Below are positions 23,763 through 33,308 of a stretch of 64,000 bases of DNA, piece after piece. The stretch's first letter is position 1. Each line of letters begins with the position of its first letter. Under the pieces are notes generated by a model. The model was given only the letters and a program-made list of their open reading frames with translations. It did not search any database and was not told the origin of the DNA. Source of the DNA: QHXM01 sp032160165 (GTDB lineage: Bacteria > Acidobacteriota > Blastocatellia > Pyrinomonadales > Pyrinomonadaceae); assembly GCA_032160165.1 (NCBI GenBank), contig JAVHWA010000042.1, positions 4,952-68,951 on the forward strand, in the 5' to 3' direction. The translations under genes and the position numbers were made by a program.

Positions 23763-24455
23763 CTACTTCGCCGCTTCTCCCGGCGAGCTCGGCTTCTCAT
23801 TCGCTTGCAGCGCCTGCTCTATCGCCGTACGCATTCTCTTCGGCGTGCTGAGGCGGTCAAACCCGGTGAAATGTATGATGACCCGACCGTCGGGCGCCAC
23901 CACCAGACTCTGCGGAATGTTCCCTCCGCGCATCAACGACCCGGCCATTTCTCTTTCGACGAAGGCGACCTTGTAATTGATCTTGAACTCTTTCATGAAG
24001 TCGCGGACGCCTTCCGGCGTATCGCTTTCAGGACTTATATCAAGGCCGACGACCTCGAAACCACGCGGTCCGTACTCAGTCTGCATTTGAACCAGCTCGG
24101 GCACTTCGCTGCGACATGGGCCGCACCATGTAGCCCATAAATCTATCAGCAACACCTTGCCCTTCAGTTCCCCTAACTTGAACGGCTTGCCATCTATAGT
24201 CTTGAGCGCCGTCTCGAGCGCGTTCGCGGGCAGGAATACGGTCGGTACCGTGCCCGCCTTGGTTGGAGCGTCGCCGCCGTTGACTGTCATGTTGACCTGG
24301 GGCGCATTGGCGTTTGTGGCGGGAGTGTTCGACGAACTATTGCAACTCGATATTCCAAACGAAGAGAGCAAGGCAAAGACTAGCAGCGTCAAACTCGCGC
24401 GCAGCGGCGTCCAGAATTTGCTCGCGCTTTTCTCGGGTTGTGCAGAAGAGCTCAT
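23763..24455 (-). CDS. TlpA-family thioredoxin-like lipoprotein
   Basis: A 230-residue extracytoplasmic thiol-disulfide oxidoreductase. A membrane leader (LTLLVFALLSSFGISSC) ends in a probable lipobox, followed by an Asn/Pro linker. The thioredoxin fold (about 88-215) has FKLGELKGKVLLIDLWATWC, with the redox-active motif WCGPC. GLDISPES and the cis-Pro region GNIPQSLVVAPDGRVI follow. TlpA/ResA-type proteins reduce disulfides in apocytochromes or other periplasmic proteins; the partner is not evident here. It follows the 24486 gene by 30 bases. Confidence 0.9.
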   Translation of the reverse strand: MSSSAQPEKSASKFWTPLRASLTLLVFALLSSFGISSCNSSSNTPATNANAPQVNMTVNGGDAPTKAGTVPTVFLPANALETALKTIDGKPFKLGELKGKVLLIDLWATWCGPCRSEVPELVQMQTEYGPRGFEVVGLDISPESDTPEGVRDFMKEFKINYKVAFVEREMAGSLMRGGNIPQSLVVAPDGRVIIHFTGFDRLSTPKRMRTAIEQALQANEKPSSPGEAAK

Positions 24456-24485
24456 AAGATCGACTGGTCCTTTGTACTTTGAATA

Positions 24486-25139
24486 TTAATTGTGGGATGC
24501 AACTCCGACACGAAAAGTAGAAATACGTTGAAGGTCCGCACCTATAATCGCATACTCCCCCATCATCAGTGGCTCGCGCGGACGGATTTCCATGAAAATC
24601 ATCCCCCCATCGCGCGACAAAACCCGGTAATGCGGTTTGATGATTTCGTCGGACATGATGGCGAAACCCTTATATCCCTTTTGTGCCATCGCGGTCACGC
24701 GACGTGTTCCGTTCTTTGCTGCCATAGCCACGATCAGCGGAGGCTTTGCGCTGGGATCATCGGGGACGAAAAGATAGAAGCGCGGATCGTCGTTCAGGAT
24801 CACGGTTGCGGCGCTTGCCCCTTTGATCTCCACGAAGCTTCGTTTGTCGCCCTTCGCCACGCTCTCTACATGAAGCGGCGTCGAACCGGCTTCGACGGCT
24901 AGCGGTTTGAGGGTCCGCTGATCATCGGCGATGTAGATCTGCGTGCGATCAGTTGGCGCGGAGGGATACGACTCCTGAGCCGAAGCAGCAGTCCAGGCTG
25001 GTGCTGAAGGAACAGCAAAGCCCGACGCTGTAGCGAGGGCGGCCAGAAGCGAGATGGCCACCGCTACCAAAACAATCGTTCGATACTTTCTCAAACGTCC
25101 ACCTTCAAAAAAGAGCGCCGAGTCGACGCTCTGCCTCAA
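24486..25139 (-). CDS. Secreted hypothetical protein
   Basis: Up to 217 residues from a TTG at 25139. A more likely start is the TTG at 25094, which has GGTGGA just upstream and gives a product starting MRKYRTIVLVAVAISLLAAL, a signal peptide or anchor. The mature part is beta-rich (THVESVAKGDKRSFVEIKGA-like segments, FYLFVPDDPSAKPPLIVAMA, EPLMMGEYAIIGADLQRIST). The tail EPLMMGEYAI resembles families of secreted proteins that list physical parameters of structural proteins, but I cannot name a domain. It lies between the kinase-isomerase gene and tlpA on the same strand. Confidence 0.6.
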   Translation of the reverse strand: MRQSVDSALFFEGGRLRKYRTIVLVAVAISLLAALATASGFAVPSAPAWTAASAQESYPSAPTDRTQIYIADDQRTLKPLAVEAGSTPLHVESVAKGDKRSFVEIKGASAATVILNDDPRFYLFVPDDPSAKPPLIVAMAAKNGTRRVTAMAQKGYKGFAIMSDEIIKPHYRVLSRDGGMIFMEIRPREPLMMGEYAIIGADLQRISTFRVGVASHN

Positions 25140-25269
25140 CCAGAACTTCTAAAGTTAATAGCGTGAGAGGAGGCGAATGGTCAAGCGGCTGGCTCGACAT
25201 ACGAATCAAACCCATCGCTCGAGGCAGCTATCGCGCCGTCCGACTGATCCCTGGAAATGCAGGGCGCGG

Positions 25270-27699
25270 TCACGGAGTACGCATTGTTGATGGACTAGTA
25301 CCCGGTTGCGTCGGAGTTACTTGAAAGTCGTCTGCCACCGTGACGTTCGAACGTGCTACGATCTGGTCGATAAGGCCCTTTTGCTTTTCCTCGTCAGCCG
25401 CTTTCTTCGCGCGCTCGCGCAGGGATTGTGGCTTCCCGGTAGGATCGCTCTGCATAGTTCCTCCGATCAGAATATGGCGAGCGTGAACCTGCTCCTCCAG
25501 GGCGCCGTTGCTTCCTGGGCGCTTCCCCCGTTCCTCCACTTTGATGATGTGATAGCCAAAAGTGCTTTCCACCACATCACTGATCTGTCCCGGCTGCAAC
25601 GCGAAGGCGACATCCTCGAAGGGCTTCACCATCTGGCCTCGTCCGAACCAGCCAAGATCGCCGCCTTTTGATTTGCTCCCAGGATCGGTCGAGTACTCTT
25701 CCGCCAGTTTGCCGAAATCCTCGCCCGCACGCGCACGCTTATCCAGTTGCTCTGCCTGCTCGCGGGCCTTCGTCGGATCAAGCTCCGGATGTCTGGCGAC
25801 ATACGAGTCTATCTCCGCTTCGGTCGCTTCCATGTGGTCCGTTAACTTTTCTTTAGCATATTGTTGGGCCAGTACTCGCGCCTGCTGGAGCATGATCTGC
25901 AACTCGACTCCGCGGTCTTTGTCGAGGCCTTGCTCCAGCGCTTTGCGCTCGGCAATCATGATCTGGGCCCACTGCGTCTTCAACTGCTGCAGTTGAGCTC
26001 CATCGAGATTTGCCGCACTCTCCGGATTGCGTGCCTTTGCATCAGCCAAAAACTCGTCGAACTTCTGCTTCTGATCAGGCTGACGCAGAAAGTCTTCTGC
26101 TTCCGCCTCCGAGACCGTCGGCGCCGCGGCGGCCGTCGATGACTTCTGCTTGTCAAGATACTTCTGGGCGATGATTACCGTCCTTGCGAGACTCAGCTGT
26201 CGCTTCATCTCCGGCCGATCAGCCATGCCAATGGCTTGCGCCTCCTCTGCCATTGCCAGCAATTGTCGAAGGTCGGTCGCGAAGATTCTTCGAGCATTTG
26301 CATCAGACGCGAGATTCGCTCGTTGTTGCGGCGGGAGAGTTCCCGCGATGAGAGACATATCCGACGAAGAAATATTGACCGCCGACCTGGCGCCCGAAAC
26401 TTCGGCGACGATATCTGGCCGATGACGCAGGACCAAAAAATAAAAAGCGAGCGCGGAAGCGACCAGGACACCAAGCAACACGCCGCCGAGCATCACGAGT
26501 CTTGCCGAAGTCCAGGACGTAGGTGATGGTGGCCGTGGAGCTCCAGGTCCTGATACCGGCGCCGCGGGGTAGTGCGGCACTGCCATCGTTGGAATTGATT
26601 CGAGTGGGGCGACTTCCCCGGTCTGCCGCCCAGTCCTGACTGTCGGCGGGACGAGATCGTCTGAAGCGACCGTGTGACGCTCGTCGAGGTCCGACGCCGC
26701 GGTCTCAGGTGCGATCGACTCGTCGACCTTCTGCTTTACAGCATCGTCGGGGTCGCCGAGACCCGATTGCGAAGCGAAGTCGTGGGCTGGCGGCGCTGAA
26801 GTCAATCGGAGATCCAGAACAGATTTGGGAAGCGAAATCGTCTCCGCTTCGCTCGGTCGCGAATTCAGAAGCGATTGCCTTGCCCTGTTCAGCGCCTCAC
26901 GCATTTCCGATGCGCTCGAGAAGCGATGCTCACGTCTAAGAGCCATGGCTCGGATAAGAATGTCCGCAACATCGGGTGGAATACTCTTGTTGAGGTCATT
27001 CGGCCGTAGCAGCGGATCGGGCTCTTCGTTAAGCACAGCAGACACGCGCGAAAGCGTATCGGAAGGCGCAGCGTTGGTAATCAGATGGTAAAGGGTGGCG
27101 GCCAGCGAATAGAGGTCACTTCGCGAATCCGTCCCCGATCCCTGTACCTGCTCGAGCGGCGCGTAGAACAGTGTATAGCCGAATACGCTCGAGGTTGGCG
27201 TGCCGGAGAGTTGCGAGCACGTGCCTTTGGCGAGTCCGAAGTCGAGCAAAATTATCTGGCGGCGCGACATCAACTTTATGTTCTGAGGCTTGATGTCTCG
27301 GTGTATTACCGGCGACTCCTGCGTATGAAGATAGTCGAGCGCATCCAGCAGTTGGTCGGCCCAATCCAATACGTCGGCAACTGGAAACGCGTCTCCCCTT
27401 TTGCGAAGCATCTCCGCCAGATCATCACCGGGAATAAAACCCATCACCAGAAACTGACCGGCGCCTTCGGCGAAGTGGTCGATCACGCGAGGGAGTGCAG
27501 GATGATGCAGCGAGGCGAGCAGCCGCGCCTCGCGCTCAAAAGCTTTTCTGAGGACGTCATCGGTGAAGAACGTCTCTTTGAGCGCGAGATAGTTGCCCAG
27601 ACGCTTATCTTCGGCAAGATAAACCGCGCCCATCCCTCCCTGGCCGATGGGTCGCACTATGAGATAGCGATTTTGCAGCAGTGTGTTGGGGGCGAGCAT
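25270..27699 (-). CDS. Transmembrane Ser/Thr kinase fused to an extracytoplasmic parvulin-type prolyl isomerase
   Basis: An 809-residue fusion. Residues about 12-280 are a complete Hanks kinase: the Gly-rich loop GQGGMGAVYLAEDKRLG, ALKE lysine, catalytic loop HRDIKPQN and DFGLAKG. A Pro/Ser/Thr linker leads to a membrane helix (about 400-425, LVMLGGVLLGVLVASALAFY). The outer half is a SurA/PpiC-like protein: a helical chaperone region (about 450-625) and a parvulin core (about 630-715) with AGEDFGKLAEEYSTDPGSKS, GGDLGWFGRGQMVKPFEDVA and FGYHIIKVEE. The strand HARHILI, normally first in a parvulin, appears after the core at about 738. Such an outer domain could sense unfolded envelope proteins and signal through the kinase. 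It lies 65 bases after a paralogous kinase. Confidence 0.9.
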   Translation of the reverse strand: MLAPNTLLQNRYLIVRPIGQGGMGAVYLAEDKRLGNYLALKETFFTDDVLRKAFEREARLLASLHHPALPRVIDHFAEGAGQFLVMGFIPGDDLAEMLRKRGDAFPVADVLDWADQLLDALDYLHTQESPVIHRDIKPQNIKLMSRRQIILLDFGLAKGTCSQLSGTPTSSVFGYTLFYAPLEQVQGSGTDSRSDLYSLAATLYHLITNAAPSDTLSRVSAVLNEEPDPLLRPNDLNKSIPPDVADILIRAMALRREHRFSSASEMREALNRARQSLLNSRPSEAETISLPKSVLDLRLTSAPPAHDFASQSGLGDPDDAVKQKVDESIAPETAASDLDERHTVASDDLVPPTVRTGRQTGEVAPLESIPTMAVPHYPAAPVSGPGAPRPPSPTSWTSARLVMLGGVLLGVLVASALAFYFLVLRHRPDIVAEVSGARSAVNISSSDMSLIAGTLPPQQRANLASDANARRIFATDLRQLLAMAEEAQAIGMADRPEMKRQLSLARTVIIAQKYLDKQKSSTAAAAPTVSEAEAEDFLRQPDQKQKFDEFLADAKARNPESAANLDGAQLQQLKTQWAQIMIAERKALEQGLDKDRGVELQIMLQQARVLAQQYAKEKLTDHMEATEAEIDSYVARHPELDPTKAREQAEQLDKRARAGEDFGKLAEEYSTDPGSKSKGGDLGWFGRGQMVKPFEDVAFALQPGQISDVVESTFGYHIIKVEERGKRPGSNGALEEQVHARHILIGGTMQSDPTGKPQSLRERAKKAADEEKQKGLIDQIVARSNVTVADDFQVTPTQPGTSPSTMRTP

Positions 27700-27764
27700 C
27701 AGAAATGACGGGAGACTGCCCTTCTGTGACGAGGTTCCGACATGTGTCTCGAGCGCGAACCCGG

Positions 27765-29495
27765 TTAGTTCTTAATGGCTCGCGGTTGAGAAGAACCCTT
27801 CTTGGGTATCGTATTCTGAAGTTGCCCAGGTTCGTCCTTGTTCTGCTGCGTCTGCAGTCCGCCCGACTGCGAACCTCTGGGCGGGTTCGTGCTTATCGAG
27901 TTTATCGGCGCAGTCGTTTGACTCTGGGGCTTTATAGCCACGGCGGGCTTCCGCCCGGCATTCACTATGGAAGGGACTTTCCGCGGGTCGGCCTTCGCGA
28001 GTGCCTGGCCTTTCTGCTCTGCGCCTGTGAAGCCCGCCGCGGCGGCGAGCGAGTCGCCGCTTGCTTCAAACGCGGTTGCGATCAAATCCGGCGGAAGCTC
28101 TCGCTCTTCGCCGCTAATCGAATAGACTTTTACCGACTGCTTTCCATCTCTTGTGCTCAATACGATGCGCGAGATCGTCCCGTTACGCCTGAATGTACGC
28201 GTCTTTATCTCTGCGCCCAATGCATCGGTTGCGGTGCTGATTTCTGAATCATCAGGGGCCGCGACCGTGCGTTGCGAGATTGGCTCCGTCACAGGGCCGG
28301 CATCTCTAAGCTGCGTGCTGGGAGCAGCTGAAGCTTTTTCCGCGCTGGAGTTTGACACAATACCGATGGTAACTCCGATCATCATCAGCAACACGAAACC
28401 AGCAATGGCCCATGGCAGACGCAATCCTTTGCGCGCTACGCTGGTTTCAGGCAGCGGGGCTTGCGCTGGTGCGGTCTCGAGCTTGGACGGCGGAGCTTCA
28501 GCCGTAACAAGCGCCGGCGTTCGCGAGGCGGCGGTTTCTTTCGCCGCCGGAGATTCCTGCGTTGGGTTCGATTCAATGAGCGTAGAAGGCAAAAGCACGT
28601 TGTCGATCAGCGTTGGTTCGGCAACCTCAACGCCAATACTTCCAAATGCCAGGACCGACGGAACCCGTGGACTGACCTCGTGGAGCATGCGTCGCATCTC
28701 AGCAGCGCCGGAAGGACGATGGTCACGGTTATGCGCCATCGTCTTCATAAGAATATCTGCCAGGGTCACAGGGATCTGTGGATTAATTTCATCGGGACGA
28801 CGCAACGGATCGGGCTTACCATTAGCGACTTCGGTGATGCGAGTTAACGCGTCGGGCGGTATTGCGCCGGTCATCAAATAATAGAGAGTCGCCGCCAGCG
28901 AATAGAGATCGCTGCGCGGTCCCGTGCCGGTCCCCTGGATCTGCTCGAGCGGAGCGAAGTTTGGAGTAAAGCCGAAGATGCTCTTGCTCGTCATCACCGA
29001 CGGAGTTTGTCCCGCCGTCCCCTTCGCCAGCCCGAAATCCAGCAGTATGATCTCATTCTGTGGAGTTAGTTTCAGGTTTGCCGGCTTTATGTCCCGATGA
29101 AGAATTGGAGGGTCCTGCTTGTGAAGGTAATCGAGCGCCTTTAGCAGCTCGTCGCCCCAATGCACCACCTCGTCAATTGGAAAGGGCTTTCCCCGCTGCG
29201 CAAGCAGCATTTCAAGATCATCGCCGGCGATAAATTCCATGACGATGAACTGGCCGCCATCTTCATCGAAGTGATCGGTGACCTTGGGAAGCGCCGGATG
29301 GCGTAGATGAGCGAGCAGACGTGCCTCGCGTTCGAAGGCTTTTCGCAATCGCTCGTCGGTGAAGAACGTCTCCTTCAACGCGACGGTATGAGCCAGCCTC
29401 TCGTCGCGCGCGAGGTAGACTGTTCCCATTCCGCCGTGTCCGATAGCGCGCACAATCAAATAACGATTCTGCAGAAGTGTGTTCGGAGCGAGCAT
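27765..29495 (-). CDS. Transmembrane Ser/Thr protein kinase
   Basis: A 576-residue Hanks-type kinase whose first 290 residues closely match the downstream kinase-isomerase, starting with the same MLAPNTLLQNRYLIVR. Key motifs: GHGGMGTVYLARDERL, ALKE, LHRDIKPAN and LLDFGLAKG. A variable Pro/Ala/Ser linker precedes one membrane helix (about 355-378, LPWAIAGFVLLMMIGVTIGI). The outer region (about 400-576) has RTFRRNGTISRIVLSTRDGK and IATAFEASGDSLAAAAGFTG and ends in low-complexity sequence; no known domain. GAGGAGGTTCCC before the ATG is a strong ribosome-binding site. It follows the FHA-ABC gene, making it a candidate to phosphorylate the partner that the FHA domains read. Confidence 0.92.
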   Translation of the reverse strand: MLAPNTLLQNRYLIVRAIGHGGMGTVYLARDERLAHTVALKETFFTDERLRKAFEREARLLAHLRHPALPKVTDHFDEDGGQFIVMEFIAGDDLEMLLAQRGKPFPIDEVVHWGDELLKALDYLHKQDPPILHRDIKPANLKLTPQNEIILLDFGLAKGTAGQTPSVMTSKSIFGFTPNFAPLEQIQGTGTGPRSDLYSLAATLYYLMTGAIPPDALTRITEVANGKPDPLRRPDEINPQIPVTLADILMKTMAHNRDHRPSGAAEMRRMLHEVSPRVPSVLAFGSIGVEVAEPTLIDNVLLPSTLIESNPTQESPAAKETAASRTPALVTAEAPPSKLETAPAQAPLPETSVARKGLRLPWAIAGFVLLMMIGVTIGIVSNSSAEKASAAPSTQLRDAGPVTEPISQRTVAAPDDSEISTATDALGAEIKTRTFRRNGTISRIVLSTRDGKQSVKVYSISGEERELPPDLIATAFEASGDSLAAAAGFTGAEQKGQALAKADPRKVPSIVNAGRKPAVAIKPQSQTTAPINSISTNPPRGSQSGGLQTQQNKDEPGQLQNTIPKKGSSQPRAIKN

Positions 29496-29513
29496 GGGAA
29501 CCTCCTCACAGAA

Positions 29514-29631
29514 GTCAAAAGGAAAAAGGTAAAAGGCAAAACAAAGAACGCAATCTGAGAACGATAGACAGGAGCCGATATTGCGGGGCTGGCTTTCACT
29601 TTTGCCTTTTTCCTTTTACCTTTTTCCTTCC
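29514..29631. repeat. Palindrome of AAAAGG words between two signalling genes
   Basis: The left arm, TCAAAAGGAAAAAGGTAAAA and onward (29515-29541), is answered by CTTTTGCCTTTTTCCTTTTA and onward (29598-29629). The arms are long and the minus-strand transcript of the FHA-ABC gene would end in this hairpin, so it might act as a terminator or processing site before the kinase gene. Confidence 0.65.
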
Positions 29632-29632
29632 T

Positions 29633-32600
29633 TCATCCAATGTCTTGCGAGCGTAGCGCGAACAATGTCGCGCCAAGCAATCCGAAGAACATCGCCAGCA
29701 ATATGAGCGCGTTTCCGAGCTGACTGCCCCAGGGATGCAGGAAATCCACGTAGTTCTTCAGGTCATCAGGCAGGGGAACCGCGTCTTTCGGCTCCGGAGC
29801 GGCCTTTAGCTTGGGCGGCTCGGGTTTCGTCGGCTTGGATCCCTGCCCCTGCATGGAAGCCTGGAGGTCCTCCTGGTACTTGTCCATGTCCTTGCGGAAC
29901 TTCTCCGAGTTGTCCTCCGCTTCCTGCTTATAGTTTCTGATGTCCTCTTTAGCCTGCGCGATGTTCTGGTCGTTAATTGCTTCGATGTTTTTTTTCAGTC
30001 CTTTTGTGCCATTGGGCCCGTCCGGATCTGAACCCTCTTCGCTGATGGTGTCGAGTTTTGACAGCCTCTTCATCTGATCGAACGACCAGGTGGCGGGCAT
30101 CACCGCACCCACTGTCTTGGCAACACCCTGCGGAACACCTACCAGACCGGAAAAAAGGATTTGAGGGATAAGGATAAGCGGAACCAGACTCGTGGCCATT
30201 TCTGACGTTTTGACCACGGCCGAAACGAGAAGTCCCAGCGCGATACCGACCATTCCAGTAAGGATCATCGTCAGCAATTGCGCCAAACTATCGGCGAGAC
30301 TATCGGGAGGCAGATTCATTAGTCCCCCGTAGTGAAGCGCCTTGAGAGTTCCGAAAAGCAGAGTGCACTGCACCCCAACAATCAGCGACAACACCAGCAG
30401 CTTCGAGCCGATGTACGGCAAGAGGCCGAGGTTCACCATCCGTTCGCGATTGTAAACAGCCCGCTCTCGTATGACCTCGCGGGCGGAGATCGATGCCCCG
30501 AACCAGATGGCGACCAGCGCGAGCATGAAAAAGGGAAAGTCTCGCGGTTGTTTGTCGCCGACCACGAGGTAAGTCAAGAGTCCGATGATCGGGGCCTGCC
30601 CGAACAGGATCAGCAGATTGAACTTGTCCCGGCTAAGCACCTCCATGTAACGACGCGCCAGCGTCATCCATTGACGCAGCGAGTCGGTAACTGTGGGCCT
30701 GCGAGCCACGATCGGCGGCGCTTGCTTTTGTCCTTTCAAACCGACGAGCGGTTCGACGATGTTCTTCTGGTAGTGGGGCGTTTGCTGGAAGCTCTTCTTC
30801 CATTCGTCCGCCACCTCTTCGGCGATTTGCTCCTTGCGAAGTTTGAAAGCGAGCTTCTGTTCCTTAGGAGCATTTGGAGGCAACGGCGGAAGTTTTGCGA
30901 TGCGGGTATCAATCGGTGCTTCCAGTTTGTCGTAAAGGTCTTTGAAGCTGCTTGCGCCAACATGCTCGAGGGATTGCTTTGGATCACCGTACCAGACAAG
31001 CTTGCCGCGCATCATGACGACTATCTTGTCGAAGAGCCGAACATTCTCCATCGCATGCGTCGTCAGAACCACAGTCCGACCGCTTTCGGCAATCTGCCGG
31101 AAGAGCTTCATGATCTTCTCTTCGGTGGCGGGATCAAGACCGGATGTAGGTTCGTCAAGGAAAATGACCGAGGGCTTTGTGATCAACTCGACTGCGATGG
31201 AAACGCGCTTGCGCTGCCCTCCTGAGAGCTGAGCAACCGGAACGTCTCGGCGTTCCGAAAGTCCGGTGACATCCATCACCTCGTTGATGATCTGATCGAT
31301 TTCCTGCGTCGAGACATCGCGCGAGAGACGGAGGCGCGCGACGTAGTAAAGCGTGCGATAGACAGTTAGCTCACGGTGAATGATGTCATCCTGCGGAACA
31401 TAACCGATCGATTGCTTAATTGAATCCAGGTGCTGATAGAGGTCCAGATTGTTGATCAGCACGCGGCCGCTTGTCGCGGGACGCATACCGTTCATCGAGT
31501 CCATTAAGGTGGACTTGCCTGCTCCCGACGGACCCAGCAGTCCCACGAACTCGTTGGGCTGAATTGTCAGGTCGACGTCGTCGAGCAGCTTGATCATGCC
31601 GCCGCCCGACCTGTTCGCCACCACCTTGGTGATGTCGATGACATCTATTCGAGTCTTGGACCGAGTATCGAAAACGGCGACGCCTCTTTGCACATCTGCT
31701 TGTAGGACAAAGGGGCCTACCTGCACGATGTCGCGTCCCTGCACCGGCCGGCGACCGGTGATGCGCGCGCCATTAACATAGACTCCGTTGGTCGATCCGA
31801 CGTCCTCAACGAACACGGTACCCTGGGCGTTGGAGAGTCGCGCGTGATGATTTGATATCTGCAGGCCGTCGAGGCGTATGTCGTTGTCGGGCGAGCGACC
31901 GATCGCCAGGTGCGGCTTGCCATCAAACATGACCTGCATCAAGAGCTGAGGCTGGCCAGCGCCGCCCGCAGGCGGTTGATTCAACGATCCCGAGCCCGGC
32001 CTCACCACCATCGTTTGGGCCCTTCCGACCTCTGCCAGCGGTCCTGAAACAGGCGGCACTGGAATAGGAATCGGAGCTTGTGGCGACGAACCTGACGAGA
32101 TGGCGACCGCACGCTGCCCGGTGTTTTGCGCGCCCACCGGAGCCTGATGGTTCGGATCGACGAAGCGCAGAATGGGTCCGCCCATGCCGAGTTGGATTCG
32201 ATCTGAATCGTACAGCGGAGTCGGCGCGGTGATCCGCTGCTCGTTGATCAGCGTTCCGTTGAAACTTCCAAGATCAACCAGCACGTATTGGCCGTCGCGT
32301 TTTTGAATCTCCGCATGACGACGCGAGACGACGGCTGCGGCAGCTTCAATCGCTACTTCCATCCCGGGCTCGCGACCCAATCGCGTTATTTCTTTGGTCA
32401 GCACGATCCGTTCGAGTTGGCCTGTCGAACTCCGAGCGATTTCAACCGCAACAGGCTGAGATGAAGAAGCAGGCAGGGGTGCATTGACCGATTGACCGCC
32501 GGGCTTAGGTGGCTGCGGCCGCGGCGCCTGCGGCGGAGCGACGAATGGTTGTTGCGATGGAGGCGCAGGCGGTTGGGCTTGAGCTGGAGGAGGCTGCGGC

Positions 32601-33130
32601 GCCTGATTAGCCGGCTGGCCGGGCGGCTGTTGACCGTACTGTGGTTGTGGGGGCCGAGGAGACGCCGGCGCGGGTGACGGCGGAGTAACTGGTTGTGGCG
32701 CCGCAGGCGGTTTTTGCGCGGCCGGGCGGGGCGCAGTCACTTCTTCCGGATATCCAGGGGGAAGGTCCCGTCGCGTTTCCATCTCAGCGATGTTCGGCGG
32801 CGGCGGAGGCGCTGGAAGCTCGAGCCGCGCTACCAACATCACAGGGCCGCCCGCTCCAAATTGAACACGCGCGCCCGGCTGAATATCAGTTGGCTCTGCA
32901 ATGCGCCGGCTATTTAAGAACGTGCCGAAGCTTGAATTCGTATCGACAAGCAGACACTTGCCGTTCTTAAAACGAAACTCGGCGTGTCTTCGCGAAACCA
33001 TCGGCCATTCGGACTGGTTGAAAACCACGTGGCACTCTGCCGGGTCCCGTCCGATTTTGACTGTTGGATTGTCGTAAACGCGTTCGTGAGGCGGTTGGCC
33101 GCTACGCTCTTCTATCAATACAATTTTCAT
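29633..33130 (-). CDS. ABC-2 (ABCG-like) transporter fused to three FHA domains
   Basis: A 1165-residue protein. Three forkhead-associated domains, which bind phosphothreonine, are at about 20-85 (KIGRDPAECHVVFNQ, SRRHAEF), 245-305 (RLGREPGMEV, SRRHAEI) and 405-460 (AIGRSPDNDIRLDG, NHHARL). The first and second are separated by a Pro/Gln-rich linker (about 105-225). An ATP-binding domain follows: Walker A GPSGAGKST (about 533), signature LSGGQRKRVS (about 635) and Walker B FLDEPTSGLDP (about 660). The C-terminus has about six membrane helices of ABC-2 type, with a charged loop (about 1040-1120) before the last. The layout matches M. tuberculosis Rv1747, which has two FHA domains and is controlled by kinase PknF. 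Kinase genes follow directly here. Substrate unknown. Confidence 0.92.
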   Translation of the reverse strand: MKIVLIEERSGQPPHERVYDNPTVKIGRDPAECHVVFNQSEWPMVSRRHAEFRFKNGKCLLVDTNSSFGTFLNSRRIAEPTDIQPGARVQFGAGGPVMLVARLELPAPPPPPNIAEMETRRDLPPGYPEEVTAPRPAAQKPPAAPQPVTPPSPAPASPRPPQPQYGQQPPGQPANQAPQPPPAQAQPPAPPSQQPFVAPPQAPRPQPPKPGGQSVNAPLPASSSQPVAVEIARSSTGQLERIVLTKEITRLGREPGMEVAIEAAAAVVSRRHAEIQKRDGQYVLVDLGSFNGTLINEQRITAPTPLYDSDRIQLGMGGPILRFVDPNHQAPVGAQNTGQRAVAISSGSSPQAPIPIPVPPVSGPLAEVGRAQTMVVRPGSGSLNQPPAGGAGQPQLLMQVMFDGKPHLAIGRSPDNDIRLDGLQISNHHARLSNAQGTVFVEDVGSTNGVYVNGARITGRRPVQGRDIVQVGPFVLQADVQRGVAVFDTRSKTRIDVIDITKVVANRSGGGMIKLLDDVDLTIQPNEFVGLLGPSGAGKSTLMDSMNGMRPATSGRVLINNLDLYQHLDSIKQSIGYVPQDDIIHRELTVYRTLYYVARLRLSRDVSTQEIDQIINEVMDVTGLSERRDVPVAQLSGGQRKRVSIAVELITKPSVIFLDEPTSGLDPATEEKIMKLFRQIAESGRTVVLTTHAMENVRLFDKIVVMMRGKLVWYGDPKQSLEHVGASSFKDLYDKLEAPIDTRIAKLPPLPPNAPKEQKLAFKLRKEQIAEEVADEWKKSFQQTPHYQKNIVEPLVGLKGQKQAPPIVARRPTVTDSLRQWMTLARRYMEVLSRDKFNLLILFGQAPIIGLLTYLVVGDKQPRDFPFFMLALVAIWFGASISAREVIRERAVYNRERMVNLGLLPYIGSKLLVLSLIVGVQCTLLFGTLKALHYGGLMNLPPDSLADSLAQLLTMILTGMVGIALGLLVSAVVKTSEMATSLVPLILIPQILFSGLVGVPQGVAKTVGAVMPATWSFDQMKRLSKLDTISEEGSDPDGPNGTKGLKKNIEAINDQNIAQAKEDIRNYKQEAEDNSEKFRKDMDKYQEDLQASMQGQGSKPTKPEPPKLKAAPEPKDAVPLPDDLKNYVDFLHPWGSQLGNALILLAMFFGLLGATLFALRSQDIG

Positions 33131-33308
33131 GATGACTTTGCTCGAGGATGGATTAGCTGATGATTATATCTTATGAATCGGCGTCGCAATCCTTATGCGG
33201 ATGGCCAGGAAGTTACGCAGGCGCTGGCTGCAGTTACTTCGTATCTGATCGATGCCTGGATAGGCGTCTATAGTCGATGCGCGCTCGGGCTCGGATAATC
33301 GCGATCCC

